Origin: [Clostridium] symbiosum
GTDB taxonomy: Bacteria > Bacillota > Clostridia > Lachnospirales > Lachnospiraceae
Assembly (NCBI GenBank): GCA_036419695.1
Contig: CP143946.1
Coordinates: 1,634,001 to 1,698,000 of the forward strand
Length of the DNA: 64,000 nt
Reading direction: 5' to 3'
This document shows positions 15,564 to 24,640 of this stretch, piece by piece. The position numbers and the translations under genes are program-made. Each line of letters begins with the position of its first letter. Within the stretch, counting starts at the first letter, position 1. The notes beneath the pieces were generated by a model that was not told the DNA's origin, ran no database searches, and saw only the letters and a list, made by a program, of their open reading frames with translations.

Positions 15564-16181
15564 ATGACGGTCATGACATACCTTTGGTGTGAAAACAGTT
15601 TTGCAGAGTGGGTGTACAGGAGCTGGGGAAGGCTTTTCTCCATAGCGGCCGCTGCCGTAAAAGGAATCTCTGCGGAAAAGAGCCATGGCAGGGCGGCTGT
15701 CAATGAGCAGGCAGAACGGCTGATGACTGATTACGGAAACAGCATCCTGCGCCTTTCCTACTCCTATCTGCACAATATGAGCGATGCGGAGGAAATCCTC
15801 CAGGAAACATTGATTCAGTTTTTAAAAACGGCTCCCCATTTTGAAAATGCGGTCCACGAAAAGGCGTGGCTGATGCGGGTAGCGGGAAATCTGAGCAAGA
15901 ACAGGATCGAGTATAATAAGATAAGAAGCACCGATGAACTGAGCGAGACCCTGGTGTCGGAGCATAAGGAAGATTTGTCGTTTGTATGGGAGGCCGTCAA
16001 GGCGCTCCCGGTCAGCTGCAGAGAGATTGTTCATCTGTTTTATTATGAAGGCTACTCCACCGCCCAGATTGCGGATATTCTAAAGAAGAATGAATCCACA
16101 GTCCGCTCCGGCCTGCACCGGGGCAGGGAAAAATTGAAGGAGATTTTGAAGGAGGTATATGACTTTGAGGAAACGGTATGA
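15564..16181 (+). CDS. ECF-type RNA polymerase sigma factor
   Basis: Group 4 sigma factor. Region 2 spans about residues 50-115 (YGNSILRLSYSYLHNMSDAE, EILQETLIQFLKTAP) and region 4 about 140-195 (ALPVSCREIVHLFYYEGYST, AQIADILKKNESTVRSGLHR). It has an unusual extension of about 48 residues before region 2, with no better internal start visible. Start 15564 follows GGAGGAACGG. It lies between two genes for DUF4367 proteins and overlaps the anti-sigma gene by 23 bp. It would direct transcription of an envelope-stress or similar regulon when released by the anti-sigma factor. Confidence 0.88.
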   Translation: MTVMTYLWCENSFAEWVYRSWGRLFSIAAAAVKGISAEKSHGRAAVNEQAERLMTDYGNSILRLSYSYLHNMSDAEEILQETLIQFLKTAPHFENAVHEKAWLMRVAGNLSKNRIEYNKIRSTDELSETLVSEHKEDLSFVWEAVKALPVSCREIVHLFYYEGYSTAQIADILKKNESTVRSGLHRGREKLKEILKEVYDFEETV

Positions 16182-16836
16182 ACAGATCATGGACGAGGTA
16201 GAAGTGACCGGCGAGATGCGGGAACGCATTTTAAGTAATATCGCAGAGGCGGATATCTGTTTTATACCGTACCGAAAAGCCCATTTCCTCCGATACAGGA
16301 AATATCTGGCGGCCGCGGCCTGCCTGACGGCTTTGCTTCTGGGAGCTATTTCGATGCCGGGGCTGTTTAACAGGATACAGCCGGGAGTGAAACCGACTTC
16401 CCCGGTACAGGAGATACCGGATATCAGGAAGTGTGCCTCCCGGGAGGAGCTTTCCGTATTGGTCGGTTTTACGGTTGAAGAGCCGGCGGCACTTCCGTTT
16501 GAGGCGGAGGAGACCGTATATACGGCTTATTGGAAGGAACTGGCCCAAATCACGTACAGCGGGGAGGGACAGAGCGCCACATACAGGATGTCGGCGGGAA
16601 CGGAAGACAACTCGGGAGATTATAACGTTTACAGTTTAGCGGAGGAGTATGTGGTTGGAGGAAATAAGGTGACGCTGAAGGGAAACGACGGCAGCTACAG
16701 CCTGGCGCTGTGGACGGACGGGGAGTTCTCCTATTCGGTAAAACTGTTGACAGGCGTGACGGGAGAAGCGCTTCTGGAGGCCGTCCCGGGATACACGCAG
16801 TCCAGGGGCAGCGAAAGTACAAACCTGGCTCCGTGA
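16159..16836 (+). CDS. Membrane anti-sigma factor with DUF4367 domain
   Basis: A 225-residue protein. The first 45 residues are cytoplasmic and would bind the sigma factor. One membrane segment lies at about 50-70 (YLAAAACLTALLLGAISMPG). The extracellular part (about 85-210) is a DUF4367-type domain related to the secreted protein at 15041-15550. The overlap with the sigma gene shows coupled translation, the usual arrangement for a sigma/anti-sigma pair; AAGGAGGT lies immediately before ATG. The last 106 bp are overlapped by the convergent sensor kinase gene. Confidence 0.75.
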   Translation: MTLRKRYEQIMDEVEVTGEMRERILSNIAEADICFIPYRKAHFLRYRKYLAAAACLTALLLGAISMPGLFNRIQPGVKPTSPVQEIPDIRKCASREELSVLVGFTVEEPAALPFEAEETVYTAYWKELAQITYSGEGQSATYRMSAGTEDNSGDYNVYSLAEEYVVGGNKVTLKGNDGSYSLALWTDGEFSYSVKLLTGVTGEALLEAVPGYTQSRGSESTNLAP

Positions 16837-18227
16837 ACCGGAGATTCTGCATTGCAGGCTTCGGCTCTGCCGCCCATATATTCCATGGCTGTGCGGACAA
16901 TCGACAGCCCGATGCCGAAATTTCCTCCGGGGCCTTTGTAAAAGCGTTCAAAAACATGGGGGAGATCTTCCTCATCAAATCCCTGCCCGTCGTCGGTGAT
17001 CACAATATGGCCCCAGCCGTCATTTACACTTATCTCCGAAGTGACCTTCTCGGAGGCATATCTGACACAGTTTGAAATGACATTCCGAAACGCTTTGGAT
17101 AACAGAGCCGGATCGGCGGATACGGTGATTTTTTCGCGCAGGGGAATGGCCTCAAGGCGGATATGTTCCATGAGTTCCATGCCCCGGAGCGCCGTCATTT
17201 CATTTTTCATAAAATCATTCAAATCCATGCATGTTTTTTCCAGCGCCAGGCAGCGGCTGTCCATTTTCGAAATGGTGAGGATACCGTCCACAAGTTCTTT
17301 CATGCGCATCGATTCCGTGAGGATGACACCGGCTGCTTCATTGTGGTCAGGAAATACGTTACACTGGATCCCCTGGGCATAGCCGCAGATGGACATAAGC
17401 GGTGTGCGCAGCTCATGGGATGCATTCTGGAAAAATACATTCTGCTGACGGTTCATTCTCTCTAAATCCTCAGACATCCTGTTAAAAGAACATCGGAGTT
17501 CCTCAATTTCCCGAATGGAGGACCGTTCGTCAATAGGGGAGAAGTTTCCCTTGCCAATGGCATGCGTATGGCGGCAGAGCGCCTGAAGCGGTTTTGAAAT
17601 TCCGCCCGCGATAAACCAGACGGCAACCAGGGAGAGCAGACACAGAATGCCCGCGATGAGAAGCAGCAGAGTGCCGGTGTAGGAGATGAGGGCACGGGTG
17701 TCGGGGACCGCCACATATCCGAACATATATTTATTGCGGACATTTCCGCTGCTTTCAGCCTCATACATACTGAGCAGGTAACGCGTGCCTCCGACCGAGA
17801 CCTCTTCCACCCCGGAGCCGTCCCCGCTCAGAGTGCCATTATAGACAGTTTCCCTGCAGACCTGATAAAGCGCCTGGGTGTCTGGCTGCTCATTGCCCGA
17901 CTTCGGGTAGGTGAGCTTCATCCGGGAATTCATTGTCAGAAGCTGTGCCTCCGGTCGGTCCTTCCTGATAAATGATTTTACCTGGTTCATAAGTTCCTTC
18001 GACAGGTCTTTTTCATCGGCGCGGTCCCTGTCATCGCTGCCGGAATACAGCGTCTCCGCCGTGGAAACGATGGAATTCATCAGAAATGACAGGCTCTTCC
18101 TGGACAGACGGTTCATATACCAGCCGGAGGTGGACGAGAAGATCCCCCAGGACAGAAGGGGAAAGATTACAATCACAACAAGCACGGGGATAAAAATACG
18201 CATACGGATACGGGAAATCATCTTCAT
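16731..18227 (-). CDS. HAMP-containing sensor histidine kinase
   Basis: A 498-residue two-membrane-segment sensor. A signal anchor (residues 8-30), an extracellular loop of about 130 residues, a second membrane segment (about 178-205) and a HAMP domain come first. The dimerisation helix follows with the phospho-accepting His in NASHELRTPLMSICGYAQGI, then the ATPase domain with the N box NVISNCVRYA, DDGQGFDEEDLPHVFERFYKG and NFGIGLSIV. It overlaps the response regulator gene by 4 bp, so they are partners. Its 3' end runs 106 bp into the convergent anti-sigma gene; the tail after LSLPL is not conserved kinase sequence. Confidence 0.9.
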   Translation of the reverse strand: MKMISRIRMRIFIPVLVVIVIFPLLSWGIFSSTSGWYMNRLSRKSLSFLMNSIVSTAETLYSGSDDRDRADEKDLSKELMNQVKSFIRKDRPEAQLLTMNSRMKLTYPKSGNEQPDTQALYQVCRETVYNGTLSGDGSGVEEVSVGGTRYLLSMYEAESSGNVRNKYMFGYVAVPDTRALISYTGTLLLLIAGILCLLSLVAVWFIAGGISKPLQALCRHTHAIGKGNFSPIDERSSIREIEELRCSFNRMSEDLERMNRQQNVFFQNASHELRTPLMSICGYAQGIQCNVFPDHNEAAGVILTESMRMKELVDGILTISKMDSRCLALEKTCMDLNDFMKNEMTALRGMELMEHIRLEAIPLREKITVSADPALLSKAFRNVISNCVRYASEKVTSEISVNDGWGHIVITDDGQGFDEEDLPHVFERFYKGPGGNFGIGLSIVRTAMEYMGGRAEACNAESPVHGARFVLSLPLDCVYPGTASRSASPVTPVNSFTE

Positions 18228-18919
18228 TCCTCACTTTCACAGTTCAGGCGGAAGCCGAAACCCCACACCGTTTCAATGGAAACTCCGCAGTCTGTATCTT
18301 TCAGTTTGCGCCGCAGACGCTTTACAAGATCGTCCGCAACTCTTGTGTCAAGCGTATAATCGGGTAGTTTCCATACCTCTTTCAGAAGTTCCCGCTTGGA
18401 TACGGCCTGGTTTTTGTGCTCCATCATATAGGTCAGGAAATCAAATTCCATCGGAGTCACGGAAAAAGGCTGATTTCCGGCCGAAATGGAGCGGGAGCCG
18501 CGTTCCAGACTGAGGCCTCCATACACCAGGGCTGTTTCAGGCTCAGGTTGTCCGTACCCGGCGCGCCGGAATAAGGCCCTGACCCGGGTGACCAGTTCCA
18601 GGGGGAGAAACGGTTTGACCATATAATCATCACTGCCCAGCGTAATTCCGGTGACGCGGTCGAGAGGGCTGTCCTTGGCGGACACGATGATGATGGGAAC
18701 CTGGCTTATTTTCCTTATTGCAGCGCAGAGAGTAAGGCCGTCCGTGCCGGGCATCATGATATCGAGAATAATCAAATCGGGGCATGATTCGGTAAAAGCG
18801 GCAAATAGACTGCCGCCGTCCGAAAATGTCTCCACCTCATATCCTTCGTTAGCCAGAAAGGTCTGTATTAAAGTGCGTATATGAAATTCATCATCTGCCA
18901 CATAGATGCGTTTTGCCAT
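18224..18919 (-). CDS. OmpR/PhoB family response regulator
   Basis: The receiver domain (1-120) has the acidic pair VADDE, the phospho-acceptor D in LIILDIMMPGTDG and the lysine in DDYMVKPF. The C-terminal winged helix (135-228) shows PMEFDFLTYMMEHKNQAVSKR and TRVADDLVKRLRRKL. It is the first gene of the pair with the kinase at 16731-18227. The divergent intergenic region holds two TGCCACA direct repeats 11 bp apart (18983-19000), a likely binding site, pointing to the secreted coiled-coil protein at 19093 as a target. Confidence 0.92.
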   Translation of the reverse strand: MAKRIYVADDEFHIRTLIQTFLANEGYEVETFSDGGSLFAAFTESCPDLIILDIMMPGTDGLTLCAAIRKISQVPIIIVSAKDSPLDRVTGITLGSDDYMVKPFLPLELVTRVRALFRRAGYGQPEPETALVYGGLSLERGSRSISAGNQPFSVTPMEFDFLTYMMEHKNQAVSKRELLKEVWKLPDYTLDTRVADDLVKRLRRKLKDTDCGVSIETVWGFGFRLNCESEE

Positions 18920-18982
18920 AGCTGCCTCCGAAATTTTTACTTTAGATGTATATTACCATTCCGACAGGAATTCGTAAACGTC

Positions 18983-19015
18983 TGCCACAATTTTGCCACA
19001 GTTTCGGCCTTTTAT
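18983..19015 (+). promoter_or_regulatory. Direct-repeat response regulator site and promoter for the coiled-coil protein
   Basis: TGCCACA-N4-TGCCACA (18983-18989, 18994-19000) is followed after exactly 9 bp by TTTTAT (19010-19015), a possible -10. The same layout recurs at 30397, 60480 and 62616. OmpR-type DNA-binding domains commonly bind such 11-bp-spaced repeats in place of a -35 box. Confidence 0.6.
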
Positions 19016-19092
19016 GGCCGGGGTGGAAAATGGTATGATTGAGAAGTCAAAGAAACATCATCACAAGACGGACATCGAAAGGAGAGAGAACC

Positions 19093-19569
19093 ATGAAAAA
19101 AACACCGTTAATATTATGCACGGCAGCGCTTGTCTGCATTATGAATTTTCCGGTATTTGCGGCAGGGACAAAGTCAGAGTATAAAAATGAATCGGCGCAG
19201 ATTCGCCAGGAGATGGAGAACACGGGCAAAGAAATAAGGAGTCTTAAGGCGGAGAATAAGGCCGTTTCCGATGCGTTAAAGGCCGCAAAAAAGGCTCAGA
19301 AAGAGGCCGGGAAACTGAAAGAAAACAAGGAGCTGTGGAAACAGGTGAATGCGCTGAAGGATAATCTGGAGGATGCACGCGTTTCCTATGTGGAAGCCGA
19401 CAGCCAGGTAAAAGTCCTGAAGGCAAAGAACCGTCAGGATGCAAAGGAGAAAAAATATGATGATGCCATCTCAAAACTGAACCAGGCCCTGGAAAAGAAG
19501 AAAGACGCCCTCGACAGCGCCAGACAGATGAATGAAATATGGGATCAGATTGAGCAGCTTATAAAATAG
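19093..19569 (+). CDS. Secreted coiled-coil protein
   Basis: The 158-residue product begins with a signal peptide (MKKTPLILCTAALVCIMNFP, cleavage near VFA-A). The remainder is Lys/Glu/Ala-rich, without Pro or aromatic clusters, in heptads characteristic of a long coiled coil (IRQEMENTGKEIRSLKAENK, LKAAKKAQKEAGKLKENKEL). I know no specific family; similar proteins are annotated as hypothetical. ATG at 19093 follows AAAGGAGAGAG; the upstream starts lack a site. It is transcribed divergently from the response regulator gene and its promoter carries the regulator-type repeats, so it is probably an output of that system, such as an envelope-stress periplasmic-like protein. Confidence 0.7.
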   Translation: MKKTPLILCTAALVCIMNFPVFAAGTKSEYKNESAQIRQEMENTGKEIRSLKAENKAVSDALKAAKKAQKEAGKLKENKELWKQVNALKDNLEDARVSYVEADSQVKVLKAKNRQDAKEKKYDDAISKLNQALEKKKDALDSARQMNEIWDQIEQLIK

Positions 19570-19663
19570 GTGTGAACGTATCAGAGCCGCTCAAAAAACG
19601 TTTGTATGGATATAAAATTACACTTCGTAAACTCTTTACCTAGACAATTTACCTTCATAAAAA

Positions 19664-19696
19664 GGAGTGAAAGGACAGTCTCAGTCTTTTCACTCC
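19664..19696. terminator. Terminator between the coiled-coil gene and the LacI gene
   Basis: GGAGTGAAAGGAC and GTCTTTTCACTCC form a 13-bp stem with one wobble. On the minus strand it is followed by TTTTTA, suiting the LacI gene; it may also stop plus-strand transcripts. Confidence 0.7.
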
Positions 19697-19756
19697 ACCT
19701 TCGGATGTTCCGGAGCCACGGCAGAATTGACGGGAGGCTTTGGGACATTCCGAAAT

Positions 19757-20806
19757 CTATTCCGGCTGTTTGATCAGAACGAGGTCGCAGTCCGTAAATT
19801 TCTGCACAGGGGAGAATGCTTCCCCCTTTTTTATACTTTCAATCAGGATGTCCACGGACTGGACGGCAATTTCTTTCGGGCGCTGCGTGACAACGCTCAC
19901 GATCTTATCATAAATATTCTTGTTGGAACCGGCGCTGTATTCGGTGAACGGTATCATGAAATCGTCAAACACCCCAATCTCAAAATCATTATGTTCCAGA
20001 TACTTTGTCTCATGAATCAAATTGATAAAATTAGGGACATCCCACGCCGTATTGATAATAAATGCACTGAACTTCTGCGAGGAATTTAAGAGCGAGAAGA
20101 TCGGCTGCTGCCTGTAATCGCGGTCCGGATAAATTATCTCATTGTATCCGGGAAGTCCGTGTTTGTTCATCGCAGCATAATATCCGTTTAAGCGTTCCAG
20201 TGATACATTGGTCAGAGTGGACTTGTCCTGGATGATGCTTAAAATATTCTGGTGGCCTCTGGCGATCAGGCTCTCGGTCAGGAGGTACATATAATCACGG
20301 TTCTGCGAGGAGACAATGGAAAAACGTTTATCATTGGGGTAGCAGTCGATAAAGACTACGGGCAGTTCCCATTCGTGCAGTTTTTCGATGTAATTCCTGT
20401 TATTGCTGTTGGCGAAAGAGTTCAGGATAATGCCGTTCACACCCAGCGTATGGCAGAGTTCCAGGTATTTTAATTCCAGGGCGCTGTCCTCCTTGCTGTC
20501 AAACACAATGACGGAATATCCATTGTCATAGGCGTGTTCAATGACGCCCTCCGTAATCTGGGCGAGAAACTGGAAGTTCAGGTTCGGCTGTATGAGGGCA
20601 ATCGTCTTGTTGAGCCGCGGCGAGGATACACCGGTAAGAATCTGCCCGGAAGGAATATAATCCAGTTCATTCGCGATTTTCAAAATCTGCGCTCTTTTCT
20701 GTTCGGACACTCTGACGGGTCTGTTGTTGAGAACTCTTGATACGAGGGCCTTGGAAACATGCGCCTTGTCGGCTATCACCTGCAGTGTTACGTTTGCGTT
20801 TTTCAT
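19757..20806 (-). CDS. LacI family transcriptional regulator
   Basis: A 349-residue repressor. The DNA-binding domain is at residues 5-60 (VTLQVIADKAHVSKALVSRV, LNNRPVRVSEQKRAQILKIA) with the minor-groove hinge helix after it. A periplasmic-binding-protein-like domain follows (NKTIALIQPNLNFQFLAQIT, ILNSFANSNN, VVFIDCYP, SLIARGHQNI). It is divergent from an amidohydrolase and an RbsABC-like importer, so it probably senses the imported sugar-like molecule or a derivative. AT-rich palindromes lie just upstream of its start (20826-20855). Confidence 0.9.
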   Translation of the reverse strand: MKNANVTLQVIADKAHVSKALVSRVLNNRPVRVSEQKRAQILKIANELDYIPSGQILTGVSSPRLNKTIALIQPNLNFQFLAQITEGVIEHAYDNGYSVIVFDSKEDSALELKYLELCHTLGVNGIILNSFANSNNRNYIEKLHEWELPVVFIDCYPNDKRFSIVSSQNRDYMYLLTESLIARGHQNILSIIQDKSTLTNVSLERLNGYYAAMNKHGLPGYNEIIYPDRDYRQQPIFSLLNSSQKFSAFIINTAWDVPNFINLIHETKYLEHNDFEIGVFDDFMIPFTEYSAGSNKNIYDKIVSVVTQRPKEIAVQSVDILIESIKKGEAFSPVQKFTDCDLVLIKQPE

Positions 20807-20825
20807 ACCGTTGCCTCCTGATTCG

Positions 20826-20855
20826 GATAAAAGTTTATCATATAAATGAATTTAT
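20826..20855. promoter_or_regulatory. Candidate LacI operators
   Basis: GATAAA-AG-TTTATC (20826-20839) and ATAAAT-GA-ATTTAT (20842-20855) are two perfect 14-bp palindromes directly upstream of the LacI start. Further TTTATCA or GATAA elements continue to about 21000. They fit autoregulation and control of the divergent operon. Confidence 0.5.
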
Positions 20856-21093
20856 CAATTTTTGAATGGAATGTCAATCTGATTTTATCAGTGTGTAAAA
20901 TGATAATAGGATGTAAAAACATATTTTGATATAAAATTATGAAGAATAAAATGGATAAATCAGGAAATTGTGGATATTGACCAAAAATAGACCGATAAAT
21001 TTGTGGGAAATGGCGGTAAAAAAGTTCTTGTGATAAAAGTTGCACCAATGTTAGTATTGTATCAATGGATACAGATCATAAAGTACGGCGGAG

Positions 21094-21121
21094 TAATGGT
21101 TCAGGATAAATTGAACCATTA
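21094..21121 (+). promoter_or_regulatory. Perfect 10-bp hairpin in the leader of the amidohydrolase operon
   Basis: TAATGGTTCA and TGAACCATTA enclose an 8-nt loop, 38 bp before the start codon. It may be an operator or an mRNA stem-loop. The remainder of the 350-bp interval has no gene. Confidence 0.5.
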
Positions 21122-21158
21122 CACGGCAGGTGAAAGCGAAGAGGGCAGGAGGCTTAAT

Positions 21159-22061
21159 ATGATTATTGACGCGCATATGCATTTGGCAGAGAGCGGAGGT
21201 TTTTCGGCAGAGACATACGGGAAATACGGGATGTCGTTTCCGAAAAAAACGACGGATGTGGATTTTCTGGTGGAGAGTTACAGGCGGGCGGGAGTAGAAA
21301 AAGCGGTCGCTATGGGACAGGCGATGCGGAGGATCTTCGACACTTCATTTGGTGAAGAGTACGTGATGGAATGTTATCACAAATATCCCGATTTTTTTAT
21401 CCCGTTTTGCAGCGTGGAGGCGGTGGACAAGGGCGGACGGTTCAATAGGAAAGACTTCGAATATCTGAAACGGGCCGTTTTGGAAAATGGATGCAGGGGC
21501 GTTTTGATGGCTCCTCCGTTCAGCCATTACCACTCCAATGTAAACGCGGCTTATCCTTTCTATGAATTTGCAGATGAGCAGGGAATTGTGGTTCAGTTCC
21601 ACCACTCCGCGCAGATCGGAAAGGCAATTCTGGCGCCGGCCGAGTACACCTCGCTCTACGACCTGAATGAGATAGTCCTGGATTTTCCGAACCTGAGAAT
21701 CAACGTGGAGCATCTGGGATACCCCTGGGCGGAACAGCTCTTTACGCAGATGGCTACGGATGAGAATCTCTATACGGATTTGGCCATGTGCTACGACCGG
21801 GAAGTTTCCACGGTCTGGAACCTGGTTTTAGCGAAAGAATACGGCGTAATCGGCCAGGTGATGTTCGCCACCGACTTTGTGGCCTGCAATTTCGACTGTT
21901 TTGGAGAGGATCCCTATGACGACGTGACGCGGTGGGTGGAATACGTGACAGAGAAGATAAACATCATATGTAAGGCCAGTGGATGGCCGTTGTTCACCGG
22001 GGAGGAAATCGACGGGATTATGTATCGGAATGCGGCAAGGCTGCACAGGATTCAGGTTTAA
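21159..22061 (+). CDS. Amidohydrolase family (TIM-barrel) metal-dependent hydrolase
   Basis: A 300-residue protein of the Amidohydrolase-2 group. The N-terminal metal ligands are in MIIDAHMHL (H-x-H), further histidines in QFHHSAQIG and NVEHLGYPW, and a terminal Asp in VMFATDFVACN. Relatives hydrolyse lactones or decarboxylate aromatic acids. ATG at 21159 is chosen because AGGAGG lies 6 bases upstream; longer frames start in the leader. It heads an operon with a three-part importer and probably acts on the imported compound or a metabolite of it. Confidence 0.82.
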   Translation: MIIDAHMHLAESGGFSAETYGKYGMSFPKKTTDVDFLVESYRRAGVEKAVAMGQAMRRIFDTSFGEEYVMECYHKYPDFFIPFCSVEAVDKGGRFNRKDFEYLKRAVLENGCRGVLMAPPFSHYHSNVNAAYPFYEFADEQGIVVQFHHSAQIGKAILAPAEYTSLYDLNEIVLDFPNLRINVEHLGYPWAEQLFTQMATDENLYTDLAMCYDREVSTVWNLVLAKEYGVIGQVMFATDFVACNFDCFGEDPYDDVTRWVEYVTEKINIICKASGWPLFTGEEIDGIMYRNAARLHRIQV

Positions 22062-22085
22062 ACCGGCAATCTGAGGGAGTTTTAT

Positions 22086-23582
22086 ATGAGTGAAAACATT
22101 CTGGAAATGAGACATATTTACAAAAGATACGGCGGTATCAAGGCTCTGACGGATGTGAACCTGGAACTGAGAAAGGGAGAGGTGCTGTGCCTCTGCGGTG
22201 AGAACGGAGCCGGCAAATCGACATTGATGAAAATTCTGGCGGGTGTCGAGAAACCGACCTCGGGAGAAATCTTCATTGACGGCAGAAAAGTACAGATTGA
22301 ACGTCCCCTGGATGCCATCCGCCTGGGAATCAGCATGGTGCATCAGGAGTTGGTGCAGATTGAGGAGATGACCGTGGCGGAAAATATTTTCGTAGGACGG
22401 TATAAGTCGAATGCGGGAATTGTGGATGGGAAGGGTCTGAAGAGAGAGGCCGAGGAGCTGATGGACCGGATCGGAATCCATTTTCCGCCGGATTCGCTGG
22501 TGCGGCAGTACAGTGTTGCACAGCGCCAGCTAATTGAGATTGCAAAGGCCCTGTCCTACGACGCTTCAATTATTATCTTCGATGAACCGACGGCGGCCCT
22601 TACCACCGAGGAGACGGAAAATCTCTATCAGATTATCAGAAAGCTCAGGGAGGAAGGAATTGCGGTAATTTTGATTTCCCACAGGATGGAAGATATCTTT
22701 GCCGTCGGCGATCGGGTGGAGGTGCTGCGTGACGGGGAACCGTCGGGGGCCTTAAGCGTCGGCGGGGCTACGGTGGACGGCATTGTCAGAATGATGATAG
22801 GAAGACAGCCGGAACAACAGTTTCCCGATAAAACCAACCAGGCCGGTGACACAATACTGGAGGTAAAACATCTGACCAACGGCCGCATCACGGATATCTC
22901 ATTTGAGCTGAAGAAGGGAGAGATTCTGGGCGTGGCCGGTCTGGTGGGAGCGGGGAGGACCGAGCTTCTCAGGGCGATTTTCGGAGTGGACGGCTGCGAG
23001 GGGGAATTGGTTCTTGAGGGAGTTTCTATTAAGAACCATTCGCCTGCGGAAGGGCTGAAAAGAGGATTCGCCCTGGTGCCGGAGGACAGAAAAGATCAGG
23101 GGTTAATTCTGGAACAGTCAATCCTGCAGAATCTAATCCTCAGCGTGCTGAAGAAGATTTCCGCATTTGGAATAATGAGCAGGAAAAAATCGCAGGAGCT
23201 GAGCTGGGAGTATATTGATAAACTGAAAATCCGCTCTTCCGGAAGCGGAATGATGGTCCGCATGTTAAGCGGAGGCAACCAGCAGAAGGTGGTGCTTGGT
23301 AAATGTCTGGCCTCATCCCCGTCCATCCTGCTTCTGGATGAGCCGACCAGGGGAGTGGATGTCGGAGCAAAGGCCGAGATATACAGAATTATCAATGAAC
23401 TGGCTGCGGATGGGATGGCGATTATCGTGGTATCCTCTGAGATGACGGAGCTTTTGGGAATCAGCGACCGGATCCTGGTGATGCACGAGGGATATTTGTC
23501 CGGGGAGCTTGAAAGGGAAGAGGCGACGGAGGAGACGATTATAAAGCTGGCGATTTCGCATTCTCCCAAAATCTGTGTGTGA
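22086..23582 (+). CDS. Sugar-type ABC importer ATPase (RbsA/MglA-like, two nucleotide-binding domains)
   Basis: A 498-residue tandem ATPase of the carbohydrate-uptake CUT2 class. The first domain has Walker A GENGAGKSTLMK, an unusual signature YSVAQRQLIEI and Walker B IIIFDEPTAAL. The second has the degenerate Walker A GLVGAGRTELLRAIFG, signature LSGGNQQKVV and Walker B LLLDEPTRGVDVG, as in RbsA. It works with the permease at 23594 and the binding lipoprotein at 24641. The substrate is unknown; CUT2 systems carry ribose, galactose, AI-2 and nucleoside-like compounds. Confidence 0.93.
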   Translation: MSENILEMRHIYKRYGGIKALTDVNLELRKGEVLCLCGENGAGKSTLMKILAGVEKPTSGEIFIDGRKVQIERPLDAIRLGISMVHQELVQIEEMTVAENIFVGRYKSNAGIVDGKGLKREAEELMDRIGIHFPPDSLVRQYSVAQRQLIEIAKALSYDASIIIFDEPTAALTTEETENLYQIIRKLREEGIAVILISHRMEDIFAVGDRVEVLRDGEPSGALSVGGATVDGIVRMMIGRQPEQQFPDKTNQAGDTILEVKHLTNGRITDISFELKKGEILGVAGLVGAGRTELLRAIFGVDGCEGELVLEGVSIKNHSPAEGLKRGFALVPEDRKDQGLILEQSILQNLILSVLKKISAFGIMSRKKSQELSWEYIDKLKIRSSGSGMMVRMLSGGNQQKVVLGKCLASSPSILLLDEPTRGVDVGAKAEIYRIINELAADGMAIIVVSSEMTELLGISDRILVMHEGYLSGELEREEATEETIIKLAISHSPKICV

Positions 23583-23593
23583 GGTGACGAACT

Positions 23594-24604
23594 ATGAAGA
23601 CAAAAGAAGAAACAGAAGTCAGTATATGGCATCGGGTAAAGCACTCAAAATATTTTGAGTTGTCCGGCCTGCTTTGCCTGATTATCGTATTTTCGGCCGT
23701 CGTCCAGAGCTACAGCGGTAATTTCCTGACACTGGCCAATGCGAATAATGTCCTGAAGGAAATCGTGGTATATGGAATTCTGGCATGTGCCCTGGCGTTT
23801 CCGCTGATTAACGGCACATTCGATTTGTCCATTGAGTCCATCAGTGCCCTTGGAGGAACCTGCTGTGCATTGCTCGTTACGGACGGACTCTTTGGAGTTA
23901 AGACAAATCTTTTCTGTGCGATTGTGATTTCAGTTTTTATCTGCTGTATCTTCGGGGCGGTGAATGGACTAATTGTATCACGGACAAAAATTGACCCGTT
24001 TATTGTGACACTGGGAACGCAGACCGCCATCAGGGGGATTGTCTATATCGTCTGTAAAAATACAGCCGTGACTTCTCTGCCGAGAGCCTTTAAGAACTTA
24101 AGCTCCGGCAAGTTTGGGGGAATCTCCGTGTCCATCTACATTTTAATAGCGGTATTCGTGCTGGTGGCTTTTGTGCTGGGGAAGACGACCTACGGTAAAA
24201 AGATATACGCAATCGGAGGCAGCTATCAGGCGGCCTTTATATCCGGCATCAATGTGAGGCGGATCCGGTTTTCCACCTATGTTATAAGCGCCGGTCTGGC
24301 CTGCATCGCGGGAGTGCTGTCCACTGCGCGGGTAGGTTCCGCCACACCGAATGCGGGGAGCGGTTATGCGGCCATTGCCATTTCCGCCTGCGCGATCGGA
24401 GGTGTCTCCCTCAACGGGGGCAAAGGGATGGTTCTGGGTATCTTTCTGGGGGCTCTGATGATGGGAATGATTACGAATGGAATGAACCTGATGTTTATCG
24501 GCTCCAACTGGCAGTATGTGGTGAGGGGCAGCCTGATGGTACTGGCCGTGTTCTATGCGCAGTGGTTTAACAGGATATCGAGTAAAGAGGCAAAGAAAAA
24601 GTAA
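23594..24604 (+). CDS. CUT2-type ABC importer permease (RbsC-like)
   Basis: A 336-residue inner membrane protein with about 8-10 membrane segments. Family motifs are FDLSIESISALGGTCCALLV, the LGTQTAIRGIVYIVCKNTAV region, and GKKIYAIGGSYQAAFISGIN, the cytoplasmic loop that contacts the ATPase. It would form the homodimeric channel of the importer with the ATPase 11 bp upstream and the solute-binding lipoprotein 36 bp downstream. Confidence 0.92.
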   Translation: MKTKEETEVSIWHRVKHSKYFELSGLLCLIIVFSAVVQSYSGNFLTLANANNVLKEIVVYGILACALAFPLINGTFDLSIESISALGGTCCALLVTDGLFGVKTNLFCAIVISVFICCIFGAVNGLIVSRTKIDPFIVTLGTQTAIRGIVYIVCKNTAVTSLPRAFKNLSSGKFGGISVSIYILIAVFVLVAFVLGKTTYGKKIYAIGGSYQAAFISGINVRRIRFSTYVISAGLACIAGVLSTARVGSATPNAGSGYAAIAISACAIGGVSLNGGKGMVLGIFLGALMMGMITNGMNLMFIGSNWQYVVRGSLMVLAVFYAQWFNRISSKEAKKK

Positions 24605-24640
24605 CTTTTAAAAGGAGATAAAGTAAAGGAGAGGTGTATT

